From Hawksworthiomyces lignivorus (lineage: Eukaryota; Ascomycota; Sordariomycetes; Ophiostomatales; Ophiostomataceae): a stretch of DNA of 64,000 nucleotides. The position numbers were made by a program, and so were the translations under genes. The notes beneath the pieces are model-generated. The model did no database searches. It was not told the origin of the DNA and saw nothing but the letters and a program-made list of their open reading frames with translations. Shown one piece after another: positions 22,620-33,565 of this stretch (position 1 is its first letter; each line of letters starts with the position of its first letter). The stretch lies in the NCBI GenBank assembly GCA_002917075.1, contig NTMA01000052.1:62001-126000 (forward strand). Reading direction: 5' to 3'.

Positions 22620-23328
22620 ATGTCCCCCAATCCCGAGGTTTACTACTTTGAACAAACACCGTTCGTTCCTAATAGCAAATTTCCTGTGCTTATCTACCGA
22701 AACGTTCTGCCGCAACCATACAGCGAAGAGACAACACAGGTGTTTTTAGAAAAGAATCAATGGCAAAAAGGGGTACGCACCATGTTCTCTTTAGTCAATG
22801 TAGATCTGACGGTCCGTAGGGAACCTGGAACGCCGTTCCGAGACACCATTTCCATCCTAACACCCATGAATGCTATGGTATGTTTGGATTTGATATCTGT
22901 TAGTGCCTTCGTCTGATGTGAGAAGCGGTCTTTCAGGGATCGTCTACAATTTTACTGGGTGTTGGGCCTTACGACAATATGATGAGGGGCAGAGAGATAG
23001 TGCTGGAGGCTGGAGATATCATCATCTTGCCCGCTGGCGTAGCCCATTGCTCTAAAGACTCCCGGGACGGATATAGATATGTCGGAGTATATCCTAAAGT
23101 AAGTCAAATTTTCCAGTGTTTTCAAAAGAAAATCAAAACAAATCAAAATTTATGAATTGTGTCTAAGGCACTGACGTGGTGTAGGGTTCAGCCAAATGGA
23201 AGAATGAGTATTGTAGAGATGATTCTAAATGCCAGGAGCTTAGAGAGGAGGCGGAGGGAGTAGAAACACCTGTCTGGGACCCGGTTAAAGGCCATATGGG
23301 GCCTCTTTGTAAGCTGTGGTTAGCTTAG
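22620..23328 (+). CDS. YjlB-like cupin protein
   Basis: Exons are 22620-22877, 22937-23098 and 23185-23328, all in phase 0, joining to 187 aa. The start MSPNPEVYYFEQTPFVPNS and the stretch VLIYRNVLPQP resemble Bacillus YjlB and its fungal relatives. The cupin core includes GVGPYDN, then GREIVLEAGDIIILPAGVAH, in which the PAG(V)xH turn provides the metal-ligand-type His. The tail ends GHMGPLCKLWLA. Cupins of this kind are small beta-barrel proteins of unknown substrate; some are metal-dependent oxygenases or isomerases. It lies between the activator gene and the oxygenase-like gene, which converge on it from either side. Confidence 0.88.
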
Positions 23329-23738
23329 CTTCTAGATTTCTTTAAGTCGGCTCGTACGTATCTTCACGTCTCTATCCCAGTTGTCACTACCTGCCATGCA
23401 CCTTGTACTAGACCAATAGTATTTAGATAAGAACAGCCGGACTGCTGCTTTCATCCTAAATCTCGACCTTGCAGTCACACATATCCATGGTACATATCCA
23501 CAAGACTGGCAGCTCAACTCATTGCCTCTAGCTCCGTGCTAGAATCTACTTAATTCTCGGCCAGTAACAATTCAGACCACTTGCCAATAGATCAGCTAGG
23601 ATTACTACTACTCGCCTAGGGTTTTTTTTAAAGGGTGCTCCGTAACAAATACAGTTCATGAGTGGGGTGTTATTATCAGTGCTAGTCCAAAAACACGGGA
23701 TAATGAAAAAAAATAGCTGCTGTAGGTACGTTTGTGCC
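23329..23738. other. Convergent 3' intergenic region
   Basis: About 410 bases lie between the convergent 3' ends of the cupin and oxygenase-like genes. There is no coding signal. Confidence 0.5.
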
Positions 23739-24911
23739 TCACTTCCCGACAGGCCTCATCTCGTAGGTTGTGTCCTGCAGGTACTTGATCATGTCCGCAC
23801 ACCACTTCTGAATCTCTTCTGGGCTCACTGTCTCGACCTTGCAGAGACCCTCCTTGCCCTCGGGATCTGACTCAGCGATATTCTTCGCGTACCTCTCCTT
23901 TAGGGCCTCTAAGGCACTGCGAGCGCGCTGTTGGATAACCTCTAGACGATAAGTTGTCCACTGATAATAGAGCTCAGTGAGATGCGACTTGTTTCTCACG
24001 TTGGAATTCGTGGTATCGTCTACCAGAAGAGGGTTTTTGGGGCGGAATGATGTGACAATAGTAATGCGCTCGGGCATATTCGTGACTGGGGCAGCAGTGT
24101 GGGTAATGTATCGGCCTTGAAGGAGGACAGCGCAGCCCTAAATTCGAATGTTAGCAGGCAGAAGCACTGACAATGACAAAAAGTGGGATATACTCCTTAC
24201 CATCTGTGGTGCTTTAACCTTGAGGGTTGTGCCGTCGCCCTTCATAAGCTCAGTCTCACCACCAGTCATATGCCGGGCATCTGACAGCATGACAACACAT
24301 ACCCAAGGGTGTGAATCGACATGCCACTCGATGATAGGCTTAGACTGATCAGTGACAGGCTGGTGCTTAGATTTTTCGGCCTCGAATCTCCGAACAGCCT
24401 CCTCGGACGCCATAGGAGGTTCTACCGGAGTATTTCGGACGGCTTCCAGGCCTCCTGGCCCAAGCTGGACATTGACGTGACTGATTTCATAGTCCATTGC
24501 CGGAACGAGCTCGACACCGGCAATATCGCTAACAGTCTTGAGAATTTCTGGAGAATGCCAGAACTGGTGGATAAAAGGAGAATAACGCGGAGCCATTCCC
24601 CGAATCTGAACAGAACCAGGCCGGGTATGGTGGAGACAGTTGTCAAGGACATCCTTGGAGAAGATGTCCCGACGATGCTGAAGAACAGCCTCGTGAGAAA
24701 GAAGTGGGAATGGCTCCGTAGTCGCGATGGGAGACAATACAGTCGGCTTCAAGAGAAGATCCTCCATGGTAAGGATCTTGGATGGAGGTGAATACGCCAG
24801 ATGCTTTGCAGGGTTGAACTGCACGCTGGAGTATTGAGAAGAAGGGAGAGCCTCTTTAATCTGGAAAGGGTCCATGATAGGAGTGGTATCCACAGCAGCT
24901 GAGGGCGCCAT
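23739..24911 (-). CDS. 2-oxoglutarate/Fe(II)-oxygenase-like protein
   Basis: Exon 1 is 24911-24201 and exon 2 is 24137-23739, both phase 0, giving 369 aa. Candidate iron ligands are His197 and Asp199 in EWHVDSHPWVCVVML and His250 in LLQGRYITHTAAP. Arg261 in MPERITIVTSF lies 11 residues further on, the usual position for the 2-oxoglutarate carboxylate anchor. GGETEL before the last strand also fits the double-stranded beta-helix fold. Fungal proteins of this type are common but mostly uncharacterised. The C-terminal 80 residues are charged and helical. The gene is divergent from an MFS transporter across about 860 bases, suggesting shared control. Confidence 0.8.
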
Positions 24912-25767
24912 ATTGAAAATTATGTGGTCTTAAACGCAATAGAAATTGAGTTGGGAGCAGGAATATGATAAAAAGTGGTTATGATGTTCAGGTGAGAGGT
25001 GAATTTGAGCCGAATCATAATCAATACTACACCTTCGAATGCAAACATAGACCTACCTATATACCTCTTTTGCGTAATTGAGAGGCACTACAAGTTGACT
25101 TACCGTAGAAGGATATTCGAAACGCCATGGTCATGTGTCCTGTATGCTACTTTCAAGCATAACCCAGTTTCCTTTCTTTGCACTAGCTTCCAAAGATATC
25201 CTCAAAAAGAGAGAGCACTAGTCCAGTCCCAATCGCCACAAGACCGAACATTGTGGGGGAACAGAGAGAAATATCGGGTATGCTTTTCTTTACTGGGGAT
25301 ATTTGGAAAGCCCCTATACCATTCAAGGTATGAATGGGATCACGTCACATCCGGGGTGCCTGGCACGCCTGGGTTATGGCGGGGTTGCACGCTACCAGAA
25401 TCGTGTCATATGCTGTGCTATACCGCATTAGGGGGATTTGATGCGCCGTGTTCAGGGTTTGTCTGCGGACGCTATAATTGGGCCAGGCCATCCTCTACAA
25501 GGGTTGCACTATACTGTAATGAGAGGATTGGACGCGCTGAGCATGCCAGGTCTTTGGATGTTTTATCGATTACACTTCATTGGCTAATGCTCTCGAAGTG
25601 TAGATCTTGGCTTCGCCGCCGTATCAACTCGATTAATTGTCTGAAGATACATTTGTTGAGTGCTTTGATCTATAAGACTGTCCTTCATCCCTGATGTTCA
25701 ATCTATGATCCTCTCGTCCATCTTCCACACTCACAAGACACCTTATTTTCCTAATTGAATTATCAAA
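24912..25767. promoter_or_regulatory. Shared divergent promoter region
   Basis: An 856-base region separates the 5' ends of the oxygenase-like gene (minus) and the transporter gene (plus). An open frame of 231 codons spans much of it (24,999-25,694) but has no domain, no neighbours in frame and skewed composition, so I treat it as chance. Scattered CGG/CCG triplets occur between about 25,345 and 25,480, the type of half-site Zn2Cys6 factors use, but I cannot define an operator. Confidence 0.4.
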
Positions 25768-27450
25768 ATGGAACAGTTGGGCACCGCAAAAGTCGATGAT
25801 ACGGACACCATGCCCGTGGCCGCGAGGTCATTGACTAATCTCTCCGATACCAAAGGGCAGACTGAGTATCTAGATTTGCCCAATAAGGGGATCGAAATGC
25901 TTGATCTCCCAGCTGGTGTGAGTGAGGCATATGAGAAAAAAGTCGCCATTATGAACCAAGCCCTGGTCGACCTTGGTATGGGGTCCTTTCAATGGAAGAT
26001 TTTTGCCTTGACTGGCTTTGGTTGGTTTGTGGATAATGTAAGCAACTGCATTATAATCAGTAAAACAAGAGCGAGATTTGTTAACACTACTACGCAGTTC
26101 TGGATGCAAGCCATTACCATCATCAGTGCTCCTGTGCAAAAGGAGTTCAATGTAAAGCGCATTGCCTTCCTTACCGTCGGGAAGTATGCAGGACTCGTTG
26201 TGGGCTCTACTATTTGGCCGATGACAGCTGATTTCATCGGTCGCCGTCTAGCCTTCAACGCCACTCTGCTTATATCGTCCGTTGCCGGATTGGTTGGCGC
26301 TGGCAGTCCCAACTTCGTTGCTCTCGCCACCTTCTGCGCGTTCATCGGCATGGGTACAGGTGGGAACCAGCCCGTTGACAGTGCTATTTTCCTCGAGTAC
26401 ATTCCTGCCACGCACCAATATCTTCTTACTATGCAGTCTGCGTTTTGGTCCGTAGGCCAAGCTGTCGCAGCGTTGGTTGGATGGCCGCTGATCGCAAATT
26501 ACTCATGCTCCCCCGCAAGCGATAGCTGTCTCTACAAGGACAATTTGGGCTGGCGCTATACCTACTGGACTTTTGGTGGTCTTACGTTGGCAATGTTCCT
26601 TCTACGGCTGTGCTTCCGTCTGTATGAGACGCCAAAATTTCTCCTCAGCAAAGGTCTTGACCAGCAGGCCGTCGACGTCATTCAGAAGATTGCTGCGAGA
26701 AACGGCAAGGAGACTTGGCTTACGATTTCTCACTTCAAAGCGGTTGACGCTGAGCTAAACATTCGACCCGGCCAGGAGACCGCACCCGCCAGGCACCACA
26801 AAAACGTCATTAAAAACAGCTTGGGTAAGCTTGCACCGAACAAAATTCGGACTCTCTTCTCAAGCCCGCGCCTCGCCCTTTCCACCACGCTTTTGATATT
26901 TCTCTGGTGCTCTATTGGCATGGCATACCCTTTATACAACTCATTCATACCCATATACCTCGAAAACAAGGGTGTTAGTCAAGGCGGCTCCTCTCTCAAT
27001 ATTACATACCGTAACTACACCATCCAAGCAGTATGCGGTATCCCAGCTTCCATCCTCGGAGGCTTCACCGTCGACCTTAAACGGATTGGTCGAAAGGGTA
27101 CTGGAACGATTGCATGCATCGGCACGGGTGTTTTCTTGTTCTTATTCACTCGTGCTACGACGCCGGCTGGTGTAATTGGGTTTACCTGTGCAATTGCCTT
27201 TTTTCAAAACTTAGTATATGGTCTACTCTATTCTTACACACCTGAGCTTTTTCCTGCGCCAGTTCGTGGCACTGCAAACGGATTAGTCTCCATGTTTAAT
27301 AGACTAAGCGGTCTTATGGCTCCTATCATTGCCGCCTATGTCGGCATAAACAATGATTATCCCGTATGGATCTCGGCAGCTTTGTTTGTTCTCGCTGGGC
27401 TGATCTTTCTGGTTTTACCATATGAGACTAGGGGTAGGGCTGCAGCATAA
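25768..27450 (+). CDS. SV2-like MFS transporter
   Basis: Exon 1 is 25768-26037 and exon 2 is 26098-27450. The 60-base intron (GTAAGC...GCAG) is in frame and stop-free, so unspliced reading gives 560 aa. Removing it joins GFGWFVDN directly to FWMQAI, as in relatives, giving 540 aa. Membrane segments begin with ALTGFGWFVDNFW. MTADFIGRRLAFN is the MFS loop motif after segment 2, followed by FIGMGTGGNQPVDSA. FRLYETPKFLLSKG lies before the central loop, and YTPELFPAPVRGTANGL is the mirrored motif in the second half. These features place it with SV2/SVOP-like and sugar or organic-acid MFS porters. Its divergent partner is the oxygenase-like gene. Confidence 0.92.
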   Translation: MEQLGTAKVDDTDTMPVAARSLTNLSDTKGQTEYLDLPNKGIEMLDLPAGVSEAYEKKVAIMNQALVDLGMGSFQWKIFALTGFGWFVDNVSNCIIISKTRARFVNTTTQFWMQAITIISAPVQKEFNVKRIAFLTVGKYAGLVVGSTIWPMTADFIGRRLAFNATLLISSVAGLVGAGSPNFVALATFCAFIGMGTGGNQPVDSAIFLEYIPATHQYLLTMQSAFWSVGQAVAALVGWPLIANYSCSPASDSCLYKDNLGWRYTYWTFGGLTLAMFLLRLCFRLYETPKFLLSKGLDQQAVDVIQKIAARNGKETWLTISHFKAVDAELNIRPGQETAPARHHKNVIKNSLGKLAPNKIRTLFSSPRLALSTTLLIFLWCSIGMAYPLYNSFIPIYLENKGVSQGGSSLNITYRNYTIQAVCGIPASILGGFTVDLKRIGRKGTGTIACIGTGVFLFLFTRATTPAGVIGFTCAIAFFQNLVYGLLYSYTPELFPAPVRGTANGLVSMFNRLSGLMAPIIAAYVGINNDYPVWISAALFVLAGLIFLVLPYETRGRAAA

Positions 27451-28012
27451 GCGGACTATCGATCAGTTCAGGATGTTAGCGGCAGCTATTTTGAGGCTTT
27501 CTATCAATGAGTTGAAGAATCCATTGCATGCCGTACTTTAGGAACGGATCGCGGCATGCGGATCAGCACAATAGGTTAGGATATATCATACACTTTATAT
27601 CTCAGGATTCGCGTGACCATGATGGTTTCTTCTCGCATAGTGAACCAGCCCTTCTTGGATTGCAGCAAACGTAGGTTACACTTGTTGATCAGCTATGATA
27701 ACAACTTGTCGAAGAAGAAGGCGCATTGTGACGGACCAAGGCCCCGTAAGTGACCCAGGGCGAGCCCAGGGCTAGAGTTTACCACCATCCCACCGGCCAC
27801 CGGCACCACCGGCCTTGGACTGACTCCTATTTCAGGTAAGAGAGGTTGGTTAACAGTCTTTGCGAGAGACTTCTTTCTTCTGTATCTTAAGTAGCTACTG
27901 CTACATTAATTAGACGGAGGCCAGCGCTTCCTCCACAACGGCGACGAAATTTTTATGTCTAGAGGCAGATAGGCCAGTAGGATGTGTGGGAGTGCCACTG
28001 CTTTCCGTGATT
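27451..28012. other. Intergenic gap
   Basis: These 562 bases lie between convergent 3' ends. A short GC-rich block (about 27,780-27,815) of CCACCGGC-like units is the only feature seen. Confidence 0.5.
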
Positions 28013-30007
28013 CTACCTCAATCGGCTGATCCCTATCGCCCTCTTTGCCATGGCAGCCAATGGTCCTTTCTGATACATATAAAAGTCAATAACATCAATA
28101 TCTCCATCCGCTTCTCCACCCAGGTGCTTTCTCTCTACCTTCATGTAGATTCGAGGAAGATTGTCGACTTCCAAGGACAATACATCGGACGGTATTTTCA
28201 TCACAGCCGAGTGTATCTGATCAAATGAGGAAGAAGTCGATACTGAAGAATCAAGATCCACTAGGGTGACATCTTGCCTTAATAATTCCGATGCATCTCC
28301 TGCAACAAAGGGGAGCCATTCTCTGTCTTCATCTGCAGAGGGTGGACGGAGTCTCACAGAAGAGACCCTGACATTGAGCAAGCCAATTGGATTCATCGTT
28401 TTGGCAAATCTTCGAAAACTGACAGCAATGCCTTGTCCACTGGAGTTAATGTCGTAGGTAAATTGAATTTCCTCGTCACCTACTGCGTCTTGGGCTATTC
28501 TGAGGACTCTGCAGTCTCCCCACGGCCTGGAGCGCCAAGCAGGGCCACCAATGGTGACGTCCCTCTCAATTAATGGAGCGTCAAAGGGACTGAGATGTCT
28601 CCGAAAGAGAATGTCACCATTCCGTAGCTCGAGAGGTCGCTCGCTCATGACGTGTCTCTGGCGCATCCATTTTTCAAATCGCATGCTGCTGACACTTATG
28701 TCTAGGGTCAACAGCTCTGGTGTCCGCCCACAATAGCCGTCGCCCCATTGGCGAAGTGCCAGAGCCACAAGCTTATTTTCAGCAGCACCGACGCGGCAAA
28801 GCAGAGCTGCAATGTCTAGCCTGCTGGGCCAGGCCAGAGCAGGCTGGTCACAGTATGATGCTGAGTCCATCGTCTTCACGATGACCAGTCTGAGGAGCAC
28901 ACCCCCGCTAATTAGTACGGGCGGGTGCTCGCGAAATATGCTGTGTGTAAATGAATGGTCGACAGGTGCGATCTCGCTCGAAGACCGGAACAATTCTGGT
29001 GAATCAGCAAAGAGGCCCCGGAGTGGCAATCTCTCTTCCGGCGACTTCCATGGAATGTCCGCAAAGCCCATCACCTGGCCGACGTCGATAACCTCAGACG
29101 GGGATTCGACCGGCGTGCCCCACGCAAAAAGCGACTGATCGTGCGTTTTAAACAGAATCGCTTCTTGGAGCCTCTGGAAAGCTTTGCTGCCTTCGCCATA
29201 GATGAGGGGCATGTTGACACTGAAAATGCCCAGGAGGCAATACGCAGCATCCTCTGTGCGCAGCGTCTTTCTGCGGGATGCCCACGACATTCGCCTGGCC
29301 ACGCTTACCGTCTCCAGATCTCCGCCTTTCAGTATATGAGTGTCTACGCCTGTAACGGTCGAAAGCAGGCCACACAGGTCGGCCTTCACACCGATAAGTT
29401 GCCAGCTCTTTGCGTAGAGTCGGACGTCTCTTGGCGCGATGAGCTCTTGCAAAGTCCAGCCGCGTGTGAACCAACGAGATGCTGGCATACTCTCCGTGGT
29501 TTCTTGTGCGTCCGACATCCATACAACGTCAGAGAGATACACATAGCATGCTGCTGCAGTTTTATACCACCGGAACATCGCGTTGATCGCCTCTGACAGC
29601 TCGGCGCTACTCTTCTGGTCGATACAACAGCTAAATACATATTTGATAAGCATCGCTGAATACAAGGGAAAGACAGAACATAAAGGCAGCACTGCAGCGA
29701 ACATGCATGGATCAGGGTATGCATGGCTCGCAGCAACAGCCAGCGAAAGCTAGCTAGGCAGAATAGAAAAGGCTTACGTGTCAACCCAGGCCCACTCAAA
29801 GCCATCACGAGCCGCCTGAGCACAGAATTCTTTGATTTTTAGGTAGCCGCTCTTGTTTGTAATATCGATGTTCTCCTGATTCTCCCATTGCTGAAAGCTA
29901 ACCTCGTGACCTGCTTCCCAAGTATGGGAAAGTATGGCATAAGTGGGTGTATCCTCGTCCGAGAGAAATTCTCGCATAGCGAGATTCCCGGTGTTTAGGA
30001 GCCGCAT
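28013..30007 (-). CDS. HET-domain protein, HET-E-1 N-terminal type
   Basis: Exon 1 is 30007-29778 and exon 2 is 29630-28013, joined in frame (EWAWVDT then CCIDQKSS) to 615 aa. The N-terminus MRLLNTGNLAMREF, then YAILSHTWEAGHEVSFQ, GYLKIKEFCAQAARDGFEWA, CCIDQKSSAELSEAINAMF, CYVYLSDV, RWFTRGWTLQELIAPRDV and YCLLGIFSVNMPLIYGEG form the HET-E/HET-D subtype of the HET domain. The C-terminal 300 residues contain no NACHT or WD40 repeats and are not recognised; they resemble the C-terminal regions found on stand-alone HET proteins. Members govern nonself recognition and programmed cell death on hyphal fusion. The frame is intact, unlike the HET remnant at 2.9-3.6 kb. Confidence 0.93.
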
Positions 30008-30674
30008 TCCGAAATGGTCCTAAATTCAGATAATCAAGCTACAACGTGGTGCAATCCGACGAAGAAGGCATGATGATAGAATATGTATCTCAAGATCATG
30101 CGAAGTAGATAATCAACAGAAATAGCGCAAACCTCTTTTAAAGGTTGCCTATTAGAGGGGAAAGAATGTGGCTGGGTTCCAGAACGCCCCCAGCCGACCA
30201 CTAGAGGCGCCTAGAGTCTAAGCGTACTTATTTGTCCATCTTGGCGATCTGGGATTGGAGGCTAGAACATGAAAGCTCTGTTCTCGCCGCCACTTTTAAC
30301 TGGCGCATGGTGCCGCTTTTAGCGGCATGGACAGCGAGCGGCACTATCCCTTCTAGGTGCTGATGGACGGCCGGACCACTACAAAATAATTAAGCGGACA
30401 TTGGGAAGTTTTTAGGGCCAGGGGAAAAGAGAAGACGACCAAGAAAGACATAGGTTGAATGCGCTCTTTCTAAAAACCAATATATACACCATACGTAGAT
30501 CAAATCCAGGATCCCAAATAAGTAAAACTTTGTTAAATTTTGACTCTCTGCATATAGCCGCACGTATTAAATTTGATGGCGCATTAAGTAGACTACCTAG
30601 TCTTAACTATGTGCTGAAATAGCAGTGGAATAACTTGTCGAGTTAACCTCCTAGTTTTTGTATTTCTATGGAAC
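30008..30674. other. AT-rich gap
   Basis: About 670 bases upstream of the HET gene contain its promoter. No further coding signal is seen. Confidence 0.5.
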
Positions 30675-31388
30675 CTAATTATTGGTGAACCTCTCTCCTG
30701 AATCACTTCCAAATGCTTTCATGCTCTTGGCGCTTCTTTCCTGCATTGCTACATTCTCTTGAGCCACAAATTGATGATCCTGACCAACTTTATAAAACAC
30801 AATATCTATTCCATGCCACGGCTCATCAACCATGTTTTGGGAAAGGTAGCGTTCCATGGGATCCGGCGCAGACTGTTTATTGGTTGCCAAATTTCGAGTC
30901 GCTTGCCAGGGTCGTGGAATTGGAATAGCATTCATACTGTTCTTCTGTTTCGGTTGAATCAGTCAAACAGCTTGGGCATCTCCGGCAAGGTGTTCCTGTC
31001 GACTTACTGATGACTGCGAGGCTAGTGTGGCAGTCGTTCCATTAGATAGGAGGTGACATGAAGCTTCTGGTGCTGCACGCGATGACATGTCAAATTTTTT
31101 GACTGTTTCTAAGACAGAATTGAGTACCATCGGCGCCTCAAGGCGGATATCAAGGTCAAAAGAGTCTAGAGTTCTTGCGGCTGCAATGAGTCCCTGTGGG
31201 AAATGTGATATGTCTGAGAAGGCGTTATCATCTATTTTATAAGCGTAAAAATCGATACGAAGACCTCTTGATTCTTCTGCGGTAAAAATCTTCTGTACCG
31301 ATAAAGGTAATGATGCCTCTTGTGATTTGGTGATAGTATTGGCCCCGCGAATGTCGAAGGGGAGGTCAGTGAGAAAAATCGGCCCCGT
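30675..31388 (-). other. Unresolved coding-like region
   Basis: A stop-free frame of 142 codons (31388 to 30963) has balanced, protein-like composition, for example RIDFYAYKIDDNAFSDISHF and GLIAAARTLDSFDLDIRLE. It has no ATG near its 5' end. It is followed, in another frame, by an 86-codon stretch (30935 to 30675) reading RPWQATRNLATNKQ, MVDEPWHGIDIVFYKVGQ and ending SDSGERFTNN. The two could be exons of one gene joined across a short intron near 30,940-30,965, or parts of a pseudogene. I do not recognise a family, and the 5' end is not located. Confidence 0.35.
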
Positions 31389-32172
31389 TTATCAAGGGCC
31401 GTGCCTGGGAGGGTAGCTAAAATTGGCCCCGTCAATCCCGAAGACCAGGCTCTATTGTGCATATACATCAAAATAAAGTAGAGGAAAGGACTCTAAATAA
31501 GTTCTAATGGCTGTTATGTGTAAGGAAGTTGCCTTTGAGAGGGGCTCCCCGGTTGTTTCGTGATAATTTTATAAGGCTGTTACGAAAGTATATGGTGTGG
31601 TAAGTTTCCTTGTTGTTACTAAATGAGATACGAAGGCCAGCCTTTGATAAATATGTGAGAGAAAACTTCAGAGGTTTGGCAGACTCAGTCATTAAACATA
31701 GTAGCTTTTTCGTAGCTTGCGAGAACCTCAATTCCCTGCTCGAATGGATAGTATACATGAGATGGGTAAACATCAGATAACCTGAGCTGGTTGCCAAATA
31801 GGTGTGGAAGAAAGTGCAATGTTTGTTTTCCCTTCCCATCTCCAACCGGGCCACACGTAGTCCACTTTTGGTGCTGCCTCTTTGCAGCGCTTTGAGGTCA
31901 CAGTAACCTGGAATTGTTGTTCCTCTTTGGCCTGTTCGGGAGATTGTCCGATTTGTCCTGCATATAACTTCACGTAGTGTTCATCTTGTTGAATTGGCTG
32001 TCTTTGCCGTTAATGTTGACCGAGTCGCTCTAGGTATGTAGTTGCAACACCCAAATGAGATCTGCCGGCAGGTTCCAACAGATCCCAAGCAGCACTAGCA
32101 CATTGCAATAGATTTCTCTCCTTGGTTTGTAGCTTTTTCTGAGTACTCGAAAATACACCCTCTGAAAGGCCA
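31389..32172. other. Gap with possible minus-strand exon fragments
   Basis: Minus-strand stretches here look partly coding. About 31,973-31,776 includes TVTSKRCKEAAPKVDYVWPG. A different frame near 31,810-31,690 reads LSDVYPSHVYYPFEQGIEVL. They are out of frame with each other and interrupted by stops. They may belong upstream of the unresolved region just downstream on the same strand, as a decayed or intron-rich gene. Confidence 0.3.
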
Positions 32173-32712
32173 CTACTTCGAATCAGGAAGACACAGTATT
32201 CTTCCCACAGCCAGCTTATCGCAGTCCAGCCCCTCGTTCAGTTTCACCAGCGCCTCGACGCTAGTTCCTATTTTCTCTGCGATGGCCCAGCACGTGTCTC
32301 CGTCCTGCACAACAATGCTCGGGCCTCCTCCGCAGACCGGCGGCACGGGCCCCGGCCGCAGGCTGTATCCCATGAGCCAGAAGACGCCGAGCAGGACAAC
32401 GCCGACGAGCAGGAAGAAGTTGAGGAGCGGCATGAGCTCCTGGCGCCACGGCAGGACGGGGCCGGCGGCGGTGGTGTGCTGCTGCTGAAGGAAGGGAGCG
32501 CTGGCGTCGTCGTCAGCAGGGGAGACGGCACTGCCGCCGCCGCTACCGGAGACGCGCGTCATCCGGCCGTACTGCGCGCCGGGCGCGCCCTCCCAGTAGG
32601 CGCCGTCGGCGTCGCGGTAGGTATAGACCTGGGTGTCGGCATCGTAGCCTACACGGGTGAAGCCCTCTGGGAGGCGCTCCTCGTCGGTGTCGTAGGAGGA
32701 GAAGCGGGACAT
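32173..32712 (-). CDS. Membrane-anchored single-LysM protein
   Basis: A single exon of 179 aa starts at ATG 32712. The first 90 residues are hydrophilic and acidic (RFSSYDTDEERLPEGF, then YTYRDADGAYWEGAPGAQYG), without a signal peptide. One membrane span follows (LLNFFLLVGVVLLGVFWLMG), then a C-terminal LysM domain: VVQDGDTCWAIAEKIG, SVEALVKLNEGLDCDKL and AVGRILCLPD. This layout differs from secreted chitin-binding LysM effectors. It fits fungal proteins with an internal N-terminus and a LysM facing the other side of a membrane. Whether the domain binds chitin is unknown. It is a small GC-rich gene between AT-rich gaps. Confidence 0.9.
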   Translation of the reverse strand: MSRFSSYDTDEERLPEGFTRVGYDADTQVYTYRDADGAYWEGAPGAQYGRMTRVSGSGGGSAVSPADDDASAPFLQQQHTTAAGPVLPWRQELMPLLNFFLLVGVVLLGVFWLMGYSLRPGPVPPVCGGGPSIVVQDGDTCWAIAEKIGTSVEALVKLNEGLDCDKLAVGRILCLPDSK

Positions 32713-33565
32713 GGCGGCGGTCTGTCTAGGATCTTGCTGTGCATGTATCGCTGAATATTGAAGAACGAAGGAGTCGGGGAAGAAAAGCGGCGCGGGCGTA
32801 AGGTGGATTGCAATATTCTAGATTGTTCTGAGAAAGAGGGGCATAACTGTCTTCCAGGATGGCAGAAAGTACCTCAGATCAAAGTACTGCGTGTGATCTC
32901 CGGGTCAAGAGATTGACAACATACGGTTCGTGCGACATTCACTTTTCTTCATTATAGGCCTCTCTGTCCAAATCAGCCAAGGCGTCTGATTCTTGTGGGG
33001 CGCATTTTCGCCTATTATGCCAACATATGTGGACTACTCAGCCTCAGACTGCTCAGAAAGGGAGCAAATCTATTGGTCGATTTTTTCTGCCCTTTCAAGG
33101 AAACCCCTTGGATCCTAAAACAATCTCATAGAATAAATCTGCCCCGCGTAGAGGAGGCTCTCAAAATCGGCCCCGTTGTGATAGACTCTTCCTGCTCCCG
33201 CGAGTATTTAGGAGCGCCTCCCCCTCCTCGCAACCTCTCCTGGTCCTCGTATGATCTTCTCTCCTTCGTCATATATCAAGTAACAAGAGTGAAGTCTCGA
33301 TCAAGTTACCATTTCTCCCTCCAAGAGAGTATAGGTAAAATTTAACATTATTGAACGGCAGGGACGTCCAGGGGGGTTGTTGCCCATAAACCTGGAAGTC
33401 CTGTCGCAATAACGTTTTTCAGGATTGTCCAGCCTAGCCTGCAACGCTAGTACGATTCATCTGACCTCTGTTAGCCTTTTACCTTTTCTTTGGGTGAATC
33501 TCAACGCACCCAATTTTTCCTCCATCGTCTCATTTAGGCAAGCAGTAGAGGCGCGCGGAACCTGA
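32713..33565. other. Intergenic region
   Basis: About 850 bases lie between the divergent LysM and C2H2 genes. They should contain both promoters and probably the undetected first exon of the C2H2 gene. No further gene is recognised. Confidence 0.45.

Noticed and set aside
24999..25694. Plus-strand open frame of 231 codons upstream of the MFS gene
   Set aside because: No motif, odd composition rich in Cys, Arg and Trp, and it fills the divergent promoter region. No splice partner was found.
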